DNA of 64,000 bases from Dimorphilus gyrociliatus. Taxonomy: Eukaryota; Annelida; Polychaeta; Dinophilidae. The DNA lies in the NCBI GenBank assembly GCA_904063045.1, contig CAJFCJ010000007.1:2239404-2303403 (forward strand). Direction: 5' to 3'. The notes beneath the pieces were generated by a model that saw only the letters and a program-made list of their open reading frames with translations, did not search any database and was not told the DNA's origin. Within the stretch, counting starts at the first letter, position 1, and each line of letters starts with the position of its first letter. Below are positions 33,116-46,700 of this stretch, piece after piece. Made by a program: the position numbers and the translations under genes.

Positions 33116-36100
33116 ATGTCGGATAAAGAGGGAGAGGCAAAGTCCAAAAAGTTTAACATTGAGATAAAGACTGTGGTTTGTAGCTTTTTCAAAAAATATT
33201 TCCTCAATTTCGTCTATTATCTTATTATTTTCTTTATGAAACAGGTTAATGATACTCTTAGACACTTGGACTTTTTGAGACAAGTTGAAGCTTTTCCAAA
33301 TCTTTTTCATCCAAATCTTATATCTGAATCTATAAGACGCTATGAAACATGCTGGCTACCCTTGAAGAAGAAATTCCCACAGGAACTTCTGATACCACCT
33401 TTGGACGTTTACTGGGTTTGGCACATTCACTTTCTTTCTGGCCAACAATACTTTGACGACTGTGAAGTTATAGCAAGATGCCCTATTGATCATTGGTATC
33501 CTAATGGTCTTGAGGAGGAGTATAATTGTAGGGAGTTAGCTAGAATGAGATGGGAAAAAATGTTTAGAGAACCTTTCGAAATAAATCATAAAAATGGAAT
33601 GTGGGAAAAATTCCCTAAACGTTCATTTGAGAGCAAATTAAAATACGATATTGCCGAAGCTGTTAATCATCAAAAGCACTTTTACTATCAAGTCTCTTTG
33701 AAACACTATTGGGATTCTGAGTTCCTTTACAATGCTTGTATGCGCTATAAGAATTATATTCATCTTCTAGCGAAAAATTCAGATAAAACCCTACTACCAC
33801 CTATAGATGTTGTACTCGTTTGGAGGGCTCACATGTGTACCACTCAAGATTATGAGGAGGACTTTAAGGATGTACTTGAGACCTTACCATCAATACCGAT
33901 AAACTCATACTTTCAACGAAATTTACCTGAAGCCGTTGAAGCTGAGAAGGTAACAAGAGAGCTTATGAAAGAAGAATTCAACAAAGAATATTCCGTTAGA
34001 GGTGGAAGTTTCAGAGGAGAAGCTCCACACTCTTCTATGTCTGTAGAAACTGAAGAACGTCAAGCTGCTGGAAGGTCGGCAAGGTTTAATGTTAAAATTA
34101 GATCTTTCGGGATTCACGTAAATCCTGATCTAAAGAATGTTACTGTTAAACTTGATCTGATTCCTAGAAACTCAGGTGAAGCTGAAGTAGTTAGCTTATG
34201 GAAAAAATCAACGAAACTGTCTAACCGTCCCAACAGTTGGGAAGATCATCAGAATAGTCTGAAAAGCTTTCAGTTCGATACCATAGAACATGAAAAGATC
34301 AGGGTTCAACTTTACCATGGATCGAAAATTAAGGAGCCCCCTATATCAGAAGCTGAGGTGTATATTTTAGATTTGCATTATTCACCTGATGAACATCAAA
34401 TCATTCAAAGAGATGGTGAATTTAAAGACAGATATGGCGGAGAATATTTTGGTATCTTCCATATCAACTACGTTTTGATTCCTAATCCAGTTTTCGGGGC
34501 CGCTCTCTTTGAAGTTGAAGATACAGAGTTTACTGTTAGAGAAAAAAGTAATGCATCGGCTTGGGGACCAATAGCTCTACCCTTAAATCCCCCTTCACCA
34601 GATACATACACTGGAGCTTGCAGCGTTGCTCTCCATAAAATTTTTAATCATTCAAAAGATGAGACTTATAATGTTCGCGTACTCCATTCAGTAGAAACTT
34701 GTATGTCAGCCATTCAAGTGAGAGTTGAAGATGATTATCAAGCTTTAGCTCATGTTATTGGGTCCAACCAAATTCCTCTACCCGATCAGTTAAACAACCC
34801 TGATTTTGCTGTGACCTTAGATCCCAGTAAGAAGGAAAGAGCTATCTTAGTGAAAGACGGCAATGGTGATCATTCAATTGTTATTGGTAAATGGATATGT
34901 AAACCTCGTCCCAGACGAGATCATTATGGACGAAGCGATCCATCTGCCACAGCTGAACCCTCAGCAACTAATCCAGGTTTTCTAGAAATCACTATTCATG
35001 AGTTAAGATCATCTCAAATTTCCAAGATACCAGTTCCAACTAGGCGACCAAACGGAACCTATGATTTTAAGATATCAACCAATGAAGTAGTTATAGACTT
35101 GAAAGACGGAACAATAAATGTTTTTGAGAGAACTCAGGAGTTGGCTGCAAATGTTGCTCTTGGTTTTGCTTGTGGACTCCTTTTCGTTCTCTGTCGACCA
35201 AAAGCAGAAGTCGACAATAATCCACCAGAAAGAGAAAGAGAAAGAAATCGTTACGATCAAGAATATAACGGATATAACCGAGGCGGTAGAAGATCAAGCT
35301 TTGACAGAGATTATGGCGATGAAGATGAATATGGGAGACCTCATAGGGGCAGAGGTAGAGGCGGTGTATTCCAAGAAAATTTAGTTCTAGTTAGAGCGGC
35401 AGGAGTTCGGGCTGAGAAAGTTCCATTTAAGGTAAAGCAATTGCACTTATAGAATATAGTTAGACAAATAATTAATTTTGCAATTTTGTAGGTAAATCGA
35501 GAAACAGACGACCAACCTGGATACGGGCCAAATGTCACTGGTTTTATACCTGCTACGAAAATGTTTGACCAAGCTGGAGGTCATATGAGAGAAGCTTTCA
35601 GCGCTGATTCATTAGATGTCCCTCATCATGGTGATTTTAGGCAATTCCGTGATGATATGCACCAAGAAAAAAAGCCAAGCGGGTTCTTTTCAAAACTTGC
35701 AGGGAAGATAAAAGCACCAAAAATGTCATTACCTGAAATGGATGATTTGGATATGGATGGAGCTGGAAAATTCGGTGCCAAAATGGCTGGTAAAGCCTTT
35801 GATGGAGCAATGGATGAAGCTGGTATGGGAGACTTCTCTGGAGCCGCTAAAATGGGAGGTAAAATGGCAGGAAAATTCGGCGCCAAAATGGCTGGTAAAG
35901 CCTTTGATGGAGCTATGGATGAGGCCGGTATGGGAGATTTCGCTGGAGCTGCTAAATTTGGAGGTAAAAAAATGGGCAAATTTGGTGCCAAAATGGCTGG
36001 TAAAGCTTTTGATGGAGCAATGGATGAAGCTGGTATGGGAGACTTCTCTGGAGCCGCTAAAATGGGAGGTAAAATGGCAGGAAAATTCGGCGCCAAAATG

Positions 36101-37651
36101 GCTGGTAAAGCCTTTGATGGAGCTATGGATGAGGCCGGTATGGGAGATTTCGCTGGAGCTGCTAAATTTGGAGGTAAAAAAATGGGCAAATTTGGTGCCA
36201 AAATGGCTGGTAAAGCTTTTGATGGAGCAATGGATGAAGCTGGTATGGGAGACTTCTCTGGAGCCGCTAAAATGGGCGGTAAAATGGCAGGAAAATTCGG
36301 CGCCAAAATGGCTGGTAAAGCCTTTGATGGAGCAATGGATGAAGCTGGTTTGGGAGATTTTGCTGGAGCTGCTAAATTTGGTGGGAAAATGGGCGGTAAA
36401 GCTTTTGGGGCGGCAATGTCAGGTGAAATGGGCGAGTTTGACACTGGTGATAGTGGAAATTTCTTTAAAAAAGGCTTCAGTAAATTGAGCAAGCTGTTAA
36501 AATCTAAACCAAAAATGGATAATATCGGAGATTTTGATGATATGGCTTTTAATGAAGATATGAGAGGAGCAGCTGGAAACTTTGCCGATAGATTAGGACA
36601 AGAAGGTATGAGACAAATGAGACAACAGTATGGAGGTCCCGATCCAGATGATTTTGAATATTCTTCACGAGGTGGCGGTCGGCAATCATCTCCAGACAGA
36701 ATGGGTAACAGGAGAGGAGAATCTCCAGACAGAATGGGTAACAGGAGAGAATCTCCAAATAGACAGGGCCGAAGGTATGATTCTCCTAACCGCAGGAACA
36801 GGAGAGTAGAATCTCCCGATAGCCGTGACGACTTCAGAGGAGGATTTGACCAAAATGATGTACAACATCCGGGAGCACCACGAACAAGAACCATGCCAAA
36901 TAATTTCGCCGGCGTAGAGGCTGCTCGAATAGCTCAACGATCAGCAAACCGTTATATTCAAGGCAGTCTTGACAGACGAGAACCCCGTGATGAGTACGAA
37001 TATGACGATCGAAACAATCATCGTGGAATGGCTGAGGATATGGGTAAGTCATTGGCTGAAGATTTGGTTGGTGCTGGACTTGAAAATGCTCTTGAAGATG
37101 TACCTGGAGGTCAGATGTTAGCTGACGTAGGAGGAAAATATGGCGGCAAGTTAGCTGGTAAAGGTTTGTCAAAGTTCGGAAAGAAAGGTAAAAAAGAAGC
37201 CCGAGAGAGATCTATGTCTCCTAATAACCGAGGTTGGGATAGAAATAGATCACCACCTGGACCTAACCCATATGACAGAGGAGGCTATGGCAATATGGCT
37301 AGAAGAGGTGGTGAATTTTTAGGCGAAGAAGGAATGAATGCAGCATTCGATGAATTCGGCATGCCAGGTGGAGATATAGCGGGTAAAGCAGGTGGAAAAG
37401 CCCTTGGAAAGGCTGGGGGCTTATTCGGCAAGTTCGGTAAAAAGTCTAAAAAACAGAGTTCGAGTGAGGATGAAGCTCCTTTCGATCCTCCAGGCGCACC
37501 AACAGGATATGGTAGGGGACATTATGGTGATTTCAGAGGTGGTCAAGGAAATTATAATCCATACGGAAGAAACGGTCATGGCAGCCCCAGAGGATATGGT
37601 GCCAGGTCAATTGAACATGATGATTACAACTATAGAAATCATGCTTATTAA
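33116..37651 (+). CDS. Glycine-rich-domain (GRDP/DUF1399-type) protein with C-terminal repeat array
   Basis: Three exons, 33116-33175, 33245-35431 and 35492-37651, give 1468 residues. The second exon starts VNDTLRHLDFLRQVEAFP and holds two copies of the family signature, PPLDVYWVWHIHFLSGQQYF and LPPIDVVLVWRAHMCTTQDY, followed by a beta-rich segment and a short hydrophobic helix (ANVALGFACGLLFVLC) typical of the conserved core. The third exon is a low-complexity tail: an array of 35-residue units, then RS/RG/NRR-rich segments and a second Gly/Lys/Ala-rich amphipathic stretch. Plant GRDPs act in stress and development; animal members are poorly known, so no function is assigned. The first intron (33176-33244) is stop-free and a multiple of three; the retained form would add 23 hydrophobic residues. 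Confidence 0.82.
35765..36394 (+). repeat. Coding tandem repeat, 6 x 105 bp in three 210-bp dimers
   Basis: Units start at 35765, 35870, 35975, 36080, 36185 and 36290. Each encodes 35 residues beginning GKFGAKMAGKAFDGAMDEAG. Odd units continue DFSGAAKMGGKMA, even units DFAGAAKFGGKKM, so the array is three near-identical 210-bp dimers; the last unit diverges (AGLGDFAG...). Near-identity including silent sites points to recent unequal crossing-over or conversion. Confidence 0.95.
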
Positions 37652-37900
37652 ATGATCTACTTATTCATCAACTTTCTTACGGTATTTAATATTTCTATCC
37701 ATGCCTAGTGAATAATATAATATATATTTATATATATATTAGTATATACATGCATATATAAAAATAATTCATTCATAATTGTACTCATTGTTAAACATTA
37801 TTACTGTTCTGTTTCATTTTAAGTGTCATTCTTGTTTTGTCTTATCAATATTTACAACATTTTTATATTTTTATTTACAAAAATAATATTCAAATTTAAT

Positions 37901-40900
37901 TTAAGTGTCGTCTCCGTCGTCGTCCTCTCGTTTAGTCATTTGCTCTTGCCACATTTTCCAATACTTCCCTTCTAATTCTAATAGCTCCTCGTGACTGAAG
38001 GATAGTTAATTAATTTCTTTTAGCACTATTCACGATTAGGAATGAAATTTTCAAATACTTTACCTTCCTCTTTCTACTATTTCTCCTTGATCTAAGACCA
38101 TTATGGTATCGGCATTGACAATGGTACTAAGCCTATGGGCTACTATTAAACTTGTTCGATTCTCACATACCTTTGACAAAGAACTTTGAATATTACGCTC
38201 TGTTTGAGTATCGAGCGCAGACGTAGCCTACAACAAAAATGTGAATGTCAACGAGTGCTTTTTAATCCTAAAGACTGATTCTATAAATATAATGATCGTG
38301 AAAAGGCGACTACCTCATCTAGTAATATTACAGAAGGTGCTTTCAATATCGTTCGAGCTATTGCTACTCTTTGCTTTTCACCGCCACTTAATTTGAGACC
38401 TCTTTCTCCAACTTTTGTTTCGTATTCTATACGAATAATTCATCTTTAGACGTTCATATCGTAAATTTCACATAAAAAATTATAATATACTCTCTGGAAA
38501 AGCCATTATCTTCTCATGTATATCCGCTGACTGAGCGGCTTTTTCAACATCAATATCCGATGCATTCGTCCTTCCATATCGAATATTATATTTTATATCA
38601 TTATTAAATAGGACAGTGTCTTGTGGCACAACCCCAATTGCTAAATATAATAATTTCAATTATTATTTCAATACTTTAGCACACTTGTTTTAAATTAAAC
38701 CTTTACGAAGATCCGATTGCTTTATTTTCTTTATTTCCGTTCCATCGATTTTTATGGTTCCATCTACGACGTCGTAAAATCTAAATATTAAACGAATAAT
38801 TGTACTTTTTCCTCCACCAGATGGCCCTACAAATGCAAAAGTTTGGCCCGGAAGGATTGTAAATGATATATTCCTTAGAATGGGTTTCCTGAAAATTGAA
38901 GATAAGAACTTGGAAAATAAATAAAAAAGAGATCAAACAAAATTACTTACTCTGGAGCATAATGGAATGAAACATTTTCAAACGATACTCCACCTTTAGT
39001 AACAACCCAATCCATCTCTGGATTAGGATCATCTGTAACTTCCTTATCTTCGCTTAATAGTTCAAACATATTTTCCATATCTATAAAAGCTTGTTGAATT
39101 GTTCTATAATACGTTCCAAACCAATTTAAAGGCGCGTACAACTGGACAATATAAGTTGAGAATAAAACATAATCGCCAACGGTTAAACCTTTTCGAGCTG
39201 CAACATACCTGTAAAATAAAAAGATTATTAATAAGTAAATAACAATATTAAATTATACAAATGTATATAAACTAACCAAACGCAAAGTAAACTTCCAACT
39301 AGCAGGCCAGCTCCTATTATAACATTTTGAATACTATTTAAAATATTTAATGTAGCTTGCGATATCCATTCAGCTTTTTGATAATTAATTATAGAATCCT
39401 TATAAGAATCAATCTCAAATTGTTCAGCTCCGTAATATTTTACCTAAATTTCATTTAATTAATATAAAATAAAAACAAATATATGTAAATTAATTAATCA
39501 ACTAAACTGTTTCAAAATTTAATAACGAATCTACAGCTCTAGCATTCCTCTCATTATCTAAAGTATTCATTTTACGACGAAACTTTGTTCTCCATTCAGT
39601 TACCATAATTGTTGCAGCTAACGATATTAAAAGATATACTGTATATATATTTACTGTATGGAAAAATGTTTACCAAGGTAAAACATCATTGTAACAAAAA
39701 CAATAATAGCAAACCACGCATCAAATGCCATAAGAAAATACACTATAGCTATTATTATATCGGCAAACGTTGGTAGAATTTGAAAGATGATGTAACTATT
39801 CAAAACAAGAAACATTAATTAGTGTATAACCAATAGTTTTAAAACAGTAATTTTACAATAATTACTTTAATAAGCTATTAATACTGTTTGTTCCTCGATC
39901 AACAACCCTAAGAACTTGGCCAGTTTTTCTTCCCAGATGCCATCTCAAAGATAAGCTAATTTTACGAAGAGAAAATAGTAAATAAGTAAAAAGAATTTGC
40001 TTATTTTCATAAAAATTTTACCCGTGAAGATGAGAAAATAGGGACACTTCAACTTCTCTTGTCGTATACTGCTGTACCCAAATCCATAACAATGTTCGAA
40101 TATTATTTAACAAACCCATAGTTCCAAAACCTCCGCCTTGCAAGAATCTTAAACCAACATAAATACAAACGTAATCCCATCTAAACGCTAAATTATTTGA
40201 TAAAAGCACTGTATTATCAACGATGGTTATAGTAGTATTCTGCTTTGGAATATTGGGTATTGATAAACTATCAACTGTCGATAGGGAAAATATTTCAAAA
40301 TTCTTCAACAAAATATTTAACATCTTTTTAATTACAAACCTATTTTCTTATAATAAATTGGATTTAATAAATTAACAATACGACCAACAACCAACAATAG
40401 CATACAAAAAATGACGCAAATCTGAAATATAAATAAAGGTTTTTGTAGATAAAAAGAACAAAAATACTTATTAATATATTAAAATAAAAAACTTGTAATT
40501 TGGGACTTTTCTTTGGCCATAAATATGGGAAAAGCATTTTTAATTTTTTCCATATTCCTTGCCAAGTTGATCCTGAAGTTTCAGAGTTTCCTGGGAGTTG
40601 CTAAATATTAAAAGTAATTCAATTTTTATTAATTAAATCAATTTTCAATGTCAATTTCTATTTTCTTACTTCGTAATCTTCATTTGGATTTGTCAAGGGT
40701 ACGCCTGGTGCTACTAAACCCAGAATAAATATTAAAGTCGATAAAGATAAACGTATAGACCATAGAATAAACTCTACTCGTATATATTTTGTTCTGTAAA
40801 TATAAATAAACACTTAATAAAACGATTAAGAATATCTGTAACACTTACTTTGATTTAAACCACCATTGTGGACTTGACCATGATATTAAAGCTAATAATC

Positions 40901-41456
40901 TTTCAATGAGAATTCCACTCAAAAGTAATAATAAAACAAAACTATGACCTCTTCTGCTATTTCGTAATCGGTAATTTCTCTCGAATCGAAGTAAATACAA
41001 GACAAATATCCATGAAACAAACATAAGTACTAAATTTATGAAGAATAGTTAAGAAGAATAATTTACAATATTAAATATAGAAAACTTTACCACAGTATAA
41101 TATAGAATATGCGTATAGATTAGATAATTGATGCTGCAGAAGCAGACGAATTAGACATTCGAATATTGAAGAATATATCAGAATTAATAATATATAATAA
41201 GCAGGCTTTCTTATGAGATCGGTACTTCTAATTTTTCGTCCATTCTTTTTATAACTGTAAGAATGATTCGAAAATTATTTAGAAGATTTTTAAAAGAGTT
41301 TAAAGAAAAAAGTTACAAGTGAATTTGTAAAGAACCAAATATTATGATAAAACCAGTAAGCACAGAGGACGCAATAGTATCATAGAAGCATCTTGTAAAG
41401 CCTCCATCTTTCCAAATATGAGTGTTAAGATCCGCTGATTCTGGACAGAATTTCAT
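37901..41456 (-). CDS. ABCB6: ABCB6-type half ABC transporter
   Basis: From ATG at 41456 ([20 protein letters not shown]) to stop at 37901, in about 17 short exons. The N-terminal extra membrane domain is followed by the conserved [33 protein letters not shown] block and [24 protein letters not shown], both nearly identical to ABCB6. The nucleotide-binding domain shows Walker [10 protein letters not shown] (near 38807-38833), the [15 protein letters not shown] signature (near 38370-38395), Walker B VILLDEATSALD and the H-loop VAHRLSTI. The C-terminus is short and acidic ([10 protein letters not shown]). The family exports porphyrin or heavy-metal conjugates and acts in mitochondria, lysosomes or plasma membrane. 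Intron boundaries were followed only approximately in the membrane domain. Confidence 0.92.
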
Positions 41457-42120
41457 AATTAACTGCGCTAGTATGATAAATCAAAAATATGACTAGCAGA
41501 GGACATAGAAAATCTGGAACCGGCTTCCTTTTTTCAGAGTTTTTGGCATGTGATCGTACATAAGTAATATAACTTTCAAGGTGAGCTCTTCGGAAACGAA
41601 CTCAATATTGCATATTTTTAGTCTTATTAAATCTTAATTTAAAAAAACAGTTCAAGTGTTGATAGCAGTCTTTAGTAGTATCGAAATGATGAGCACTTTC
41701 AAAAGTTAACACTTTCCCGTAACCAGGCTATTGTGGTATGATATAAAGCTGAGAAAAAAAAGTCATAACGCATTTGGCCGTTCAGAATTTGAAGTGTTCA
41801 AATTTTTCTTGTTTTGTTTGCAGTTTAGCATTGATTTTCTTGGTCGTTTTACGCTGCTTTGCATTTGCCGTTTCTATTAGTTCGTCGTATAGTTGGAAAA
41901 AGTTTTGGAAATGGTTTGTATTAGAAACGTATTACATTTTTTTTAAGTGTTTTTCTGAAACGTTCACAACTTACAAGTATTTAAGAATATTAATAAGGTC
42001 AGAACATTCTATTATAGAAATTAGTATTTATTTAAGTAAAAAAGTACGAAATCCGCAGTTTGTTCTCGAGAGAATTTTAGAACAAGTATGAGAACGTTAC
42101 GTCTTTTCACTTTTTTACAG
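41457..42120. promoter_or_regulatory. Divergent region between ABCB6 and Boule
   Basis: Must hold the ABCB6 promoter and the missing 5' exon(s) of Boule. A 105-codon open frame (41774-42091) ends in a possible donor (GAACAA|GTATGA) and might include the first Boule exon, but its sequence has no recognisable homology, so no exon is called. Confidence 0.4.
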
Positions 42121-43497
42121 TCGTCCGATTCATCTGTACAAGCTTCTGTTACGCCTTCACCCTCCATCAGCTCTTTGGCTGCTATGCAATCTCATTCTGT
42201 ACCGAAATTTGGAACGGTGGTGCCGAATAGAATCTTTGTAGGAGGAATTCCGGCTGGAGTAAGTAAACTGAATGGCTGTTAACGCTACTGTCTAATAAAT
42301 AGAATATATGTGATATTTCTCAAGTCGTTTGTTTTCAGACGGCTGAAGAAGAACTAAAACACTACTTCAGTGCATTCGGAGCGGTTAAAGATGCAAAAAT
42401 TATATCGAACCAAGCGGGTGTCTCGAAAGGGTGAATAAAATATATTAGAACCAGTCATGTATATTAATGATATTATGTTATATTGCATTGGGTTTCAGCA
42501 GGTACGGTTTTGTGACTTTCGAAACTCTAGAGGATGCGGAACGGCTAATAAAACGGGAAGAGCACCTGATCTTCAAAGAGCGCAAGTTGAATATCGGCCA
42601 AGCTATCCGCAAGCAGGGTTATGCACCTAGGGTTTATGACCAAGCAGCCGTTTTCGCAACCGCACCGGCGGGAACAGTTTGGCTGGCTAATTCGTCGTCC
42701 GCTCCATATTCTTACGGCCCTAACGGCATGACCGTGATTGCCAATCCTATGGACCCATCATCGGCCAGCGCCTACGCCAATCAACCGCAAATACAAATGA
42801 TTCTTCCCGCAACCCAACAACCTTACTATTATTCACCGACATATCAAAGTCCACCGACGGCTGCCGCCCAACCGACTCAATGGACTGCAGGTCCGAGCAA
42901 TAATGCTCCGGTTACGCAGTATAGATGGGGCAATCCGTCGTCAGCCCAGAATCATCAAACCTCGGCGGCACACTTTATTTATCCCGTTCAGCAGCAGATA
43001 TCTTCCGACATGCTGTATGCTCATGCGCCTCATGGCGTTCATCACTCCTCTGATATAACTGACGCTTCGATGATTGAAGCAGCTACTGCTGAGGTAAGCA
43101 CGTAATACTATTCATCTTAGCCTTAATAAAATCGACTAATCATACACCTACTCACGTAAAAAATATAACTAACGCCTCAAACAACCCTCTTTTTCTTAAC
43201 CGTACCCGCTTACAGATGTGCTCTATGCCGTTAACGACGGCACCTCATCAAGAATGAAACTTTTAAATACAGCCAGCACCGTCTAGCGAGCAACGTTTGG
43301 CCAATATGTTCGCAGCTCGTCGCCAGTATGCATCACCAAATCGTCCGAAGTTGATGGGTCATTATAGGTCGTCTTCAACGACCAGCACTAAAATACCGCC
43401 ACCTAGATTCGTGACGAAGATAGTGAATGGATCGGCGCTGATGGATCAAGCAGAGCCCTTGACTCCACCTCCTACACCGGCCGACTTGCGCAATTAG
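42121..43497 (+). CDS. BOLL: Boule/DAZ-family RNA-binding protein (5' end not placed)
   Basis: Exons 42121-42258, 42339-42430, 42502-43093 and 43273-43497 join in phase (about 348 residues from 42121). The single RRM starts VPKFGTVVPNRIFVGGI and contains RNP1 KGYGFVTFE and KLNIGQAIRKQ, which are specific to Boule/DAZL. The downstream region is rich in Gln, Pro, Tyr and Ala as in the DAZ-repeat zone. The first coding exon upstream of 42121 (after a clear TTTTTTACAG acceptor) was not identified; an internal ATG at 42184 is in frame. Boule is an ancestral germline translational activator needed for meiosis. A second acceptor at 43215 would give a short alternative C-terminus ending at 43257. Confidence 0.9.
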
Positions 43498-43748
43498 ACT
43501 TTTTCGCATTATCTTCGAATACGGTGTGTGCTTATAACGTTTAATTTAACTTGAATGTAATTTATGTCTGGCTAATGTTTATTAAAAATTGGCTTAAATA
43601 TTAAAAATCTTTTATGATAATGATGTGACAGTATAAAAGCAATATGTATGACATTTTTTATAAGAATGTTGAAAATTGTTTTATGATAAAAGTTTGGTGT
43701 CGGGAAGGACTCAAATGAACGGGAATCTTATAATAAACCATTGGCACA

Positions 43749-46700
43749 TTACATTCTAATGCTTTTGAAAATATGACATTGGCACATTGAGCTTTGGCAG
43801 CTTATATATGCACCTCTCTGTTGCAGAAGACATGCCGTTTTGTTGTCTTTAACAATTATAGGAACTGCTACGCAATATTGTCCATCATAATAAAGTGGGC
43901 ATCGATACAGAGAACGAGTTTTACTGTTGTTAGCCGTAGCTACTAGAGAAAATTTTTGCAACTTTGTATATGTATCTGTAGATTCAACTGTTACAGTTAG
44001 TTGATTTTCAGTATCTAGGGAAGCATGGAAAAGGATGGCTTGATTAAGTTGAATATTGTATGGCGACTTTGGCGCATCCTCGAATAATACCTCAAACGAG
44101 CAAGAAGATACATCTCTGAAATTTCTTCTTGCATAATCATGTATCACACTCTGCAGGAAACTTTGTACATTAGGAGAACTCTCCAGCGTTATACGATCTT
44201 CTTTTAGGTGATCAGTGGCAAGGTTTAAGTGATTGGCTCTGATCATTTGGTTATCGATTGACGAATCATATGTAACAAAACCATTAACTATCTTTAGGGC
44301 GTATTCAATCTTATCTATTGCCTCTTTTACATCGATTTTTATTTGCCGCTTAGCTGCTTTCATCAATCCTTCTATTGGATAGAAAGTATTTGTATTATTA
44401 TGCTTGATACTATTAGCATTCTCATTAACGGTAACCATTTCTTTTGATAACTCAATGAACTTTGTTTTCCGATCATTCCAAAGACTAGTTAGAGTTTGGT
44501 ACGTGCTTTCGCCACCATCAACAACCTTCTTCAGAGATTTCATTAAAGCTTTGCTCAGCTCAGGATTGGTTCCAGAACAAGGAGAACTTAATTGTACATC
44601 ATCGTACTCTATCGCTCCTTGAACTGATGATTTTATTATTCGTTCATCAAAACAATCATAGGTAATTTCTATCAGCTCTTCAATAGCTTTTGGATTGTTT
44701 GCCGAAGTGATATTATTCTCTTTGGCTTGCCTTAGGAAGTCATTGACTTCTTTCAAATGTGAACGATTTACAGATGGCAGTTTCTTCTTTAATGAATTGT
44801 GCATACTATTCATTAGGCTAAGTTTACCTTTAGCAGTCTTTGAAATAGGTTCATATTTAGAAATAACTATTTTACTACCAAGTATCAGGTCAATTGGTAA
44901 TTTTTCAGAATTATTCAATGTCGACAAAATCCACAGTCTAAAGGACGGATTAACAGAATCTGCAGAATGGAGAACCGACGATAGGGACTTCTGAAGATTG
45001 GACGATGTGGTAAGATGAACATTCTGAATGATTAACCAATAACCTTGTGATTGGCAATCGATTAGGGAATTTTTAAATTCTGATAAATCATCGCTAGAAC
45101 AGGTAAGTACTGGAATACGGTTATTTATATGCATTTTTCTTGCTAATAACTGAATGCTTTCGGCTATTTTTAGACCACCCAATGTATCCTCTTCTTCTAG
45201 GATAAGAATTGGTTTTGAGTGTGAACTTTTATGGAAGGCCTCTTCCAGTTTAACTTCGTCATCGTCTAATAAAGCTCCAATACCCAATTCGTGTAGAATC
45301 AAAGCTCTGCTCACTTCCCAAATCTATTTTTAAACAGAAAAAATATAATTTGGTCTACTTTTTGGATGATTATTTTCATGGCGAATACTTACAAGTTCAG
45401 GCCTACAAATCCTCCATAAAATACTCTTGTCAAATGGTGATAAATGTAAGAATTTGAAGGAGGGAACATCTTCTATTAAACGAATTTGGCGATCACCGTA
45501 AAAGTAATGCTCCCACTTGTCTTTATCTTGAACAATTGCAGCTCTAATATTACGATACGTAGAACATTCCTTTTCTAAATTGCCCAATATATTCCATGTG
45601 TCATTGTTTAACCATTCTATTTCAGAATTATCGATTAACTTCTCCAATTTAGCACCATGAGAAAATCTAACAAGATCATTAATCGAGATGCTTTTCTTAT
45701 ATTCCATTCGGTCAAAAGTAATCAGCAGAGCAACTAGTCTTGAATCTATGTGACTCATACGTTGGTGGGCATCGTTAATTACGATATTTGTTAGGGCCTC
45801 AGTCAATTCCGCGGATCTAGCTTCCGGATTTGGGAATAGGTGTTTACCTCTAAATTTTTGAACTAGACAATCATTTACAAGCTGTTCAAAGTTCTTCCAA
45901 CTGATGTAATATGTGCGCCGTTTTAAAGAGGCTGCTATGTGATTTAATACGGCAAACATTCTTGCCGTTGACCAGGCTACTTTTTCGTAGGGAATTTCAT
46001 TGGCCATTAATTCTTCTTGAAGGTGTTTTGTTTCGGATAATGAATGCCTAATACCATCTAATAACTTTTGGAATTCAACTAGGCTATCCAAAAGAGATGG
46101 ATCATCGATTAATGAACCATTTACAGCTTTTGTCTTTGCCTCAATACTAGCTATAATATATCTTTCTTCTCCCTCGTGATGATCAACGTCGGCCATCAAC
46201 GACCTCAATTGAGCCGCGTGTTGGGGACGTTCAAACGTTAATATTGAATCGAGTATGCAACGATAATGAACATTTGCTGATAAGGTTAAATCAATAAATT
46301 TCCCTCCGAATTCTTCTGATTTAGACATCCAAGTAGGCGTACAATAACTGACAAAAACTTTAAAATCGTCATGACGTTCGCTTAAAATACTATTCAACAT
46401 ATCTTTAACCTTATATGGTATATTATTACGTTCGGCGTGTTTTATAAGTAGAGTATGTCCTTTAATTAGAGCTTCGTTGGCCGTACTCTCCAGGTTCGGA
46501 TCTCCAGCACTTGTAACAACTAATGTAGAGTGGTTTAAAGTCCTCAACCAACGTTCAGCTTCATTATCTGGATCATAAACTAGCGTTGTTCCATTTTTCT
46601 TGTCCAAACCATTTTCACGTAATATAATTGCATTTTGCAACGATTGTTTATCTGATAGCGATGAAAAGTTTGACGATCTCCATTCTCTTCTTTCATCCCA

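Noticed and set aside
35742-36488. 248-codon plus-strand frame in another phase over the same repeats
   Set aside because: A shadow frame created by 105-bp units being a multiple of three; the frame with exon junctions and DUF1399 homology is the real one.
35626-36894. 422-codon open frame on the minus strand opposite the repeat array
   Set aside because: It mirrors the periodic GC-richer coding repeat on the plus strand; the predicted peptide is a Pro/Ala/Ser repeat with no start context or splice support.
41774-42091. 105-codon open frame upstream of Boule
   Set aside because: Phe/Ser-rich, AT-driven composition and no homology; it may overlap an unidentified first exon, but I cannot support it as a gene.
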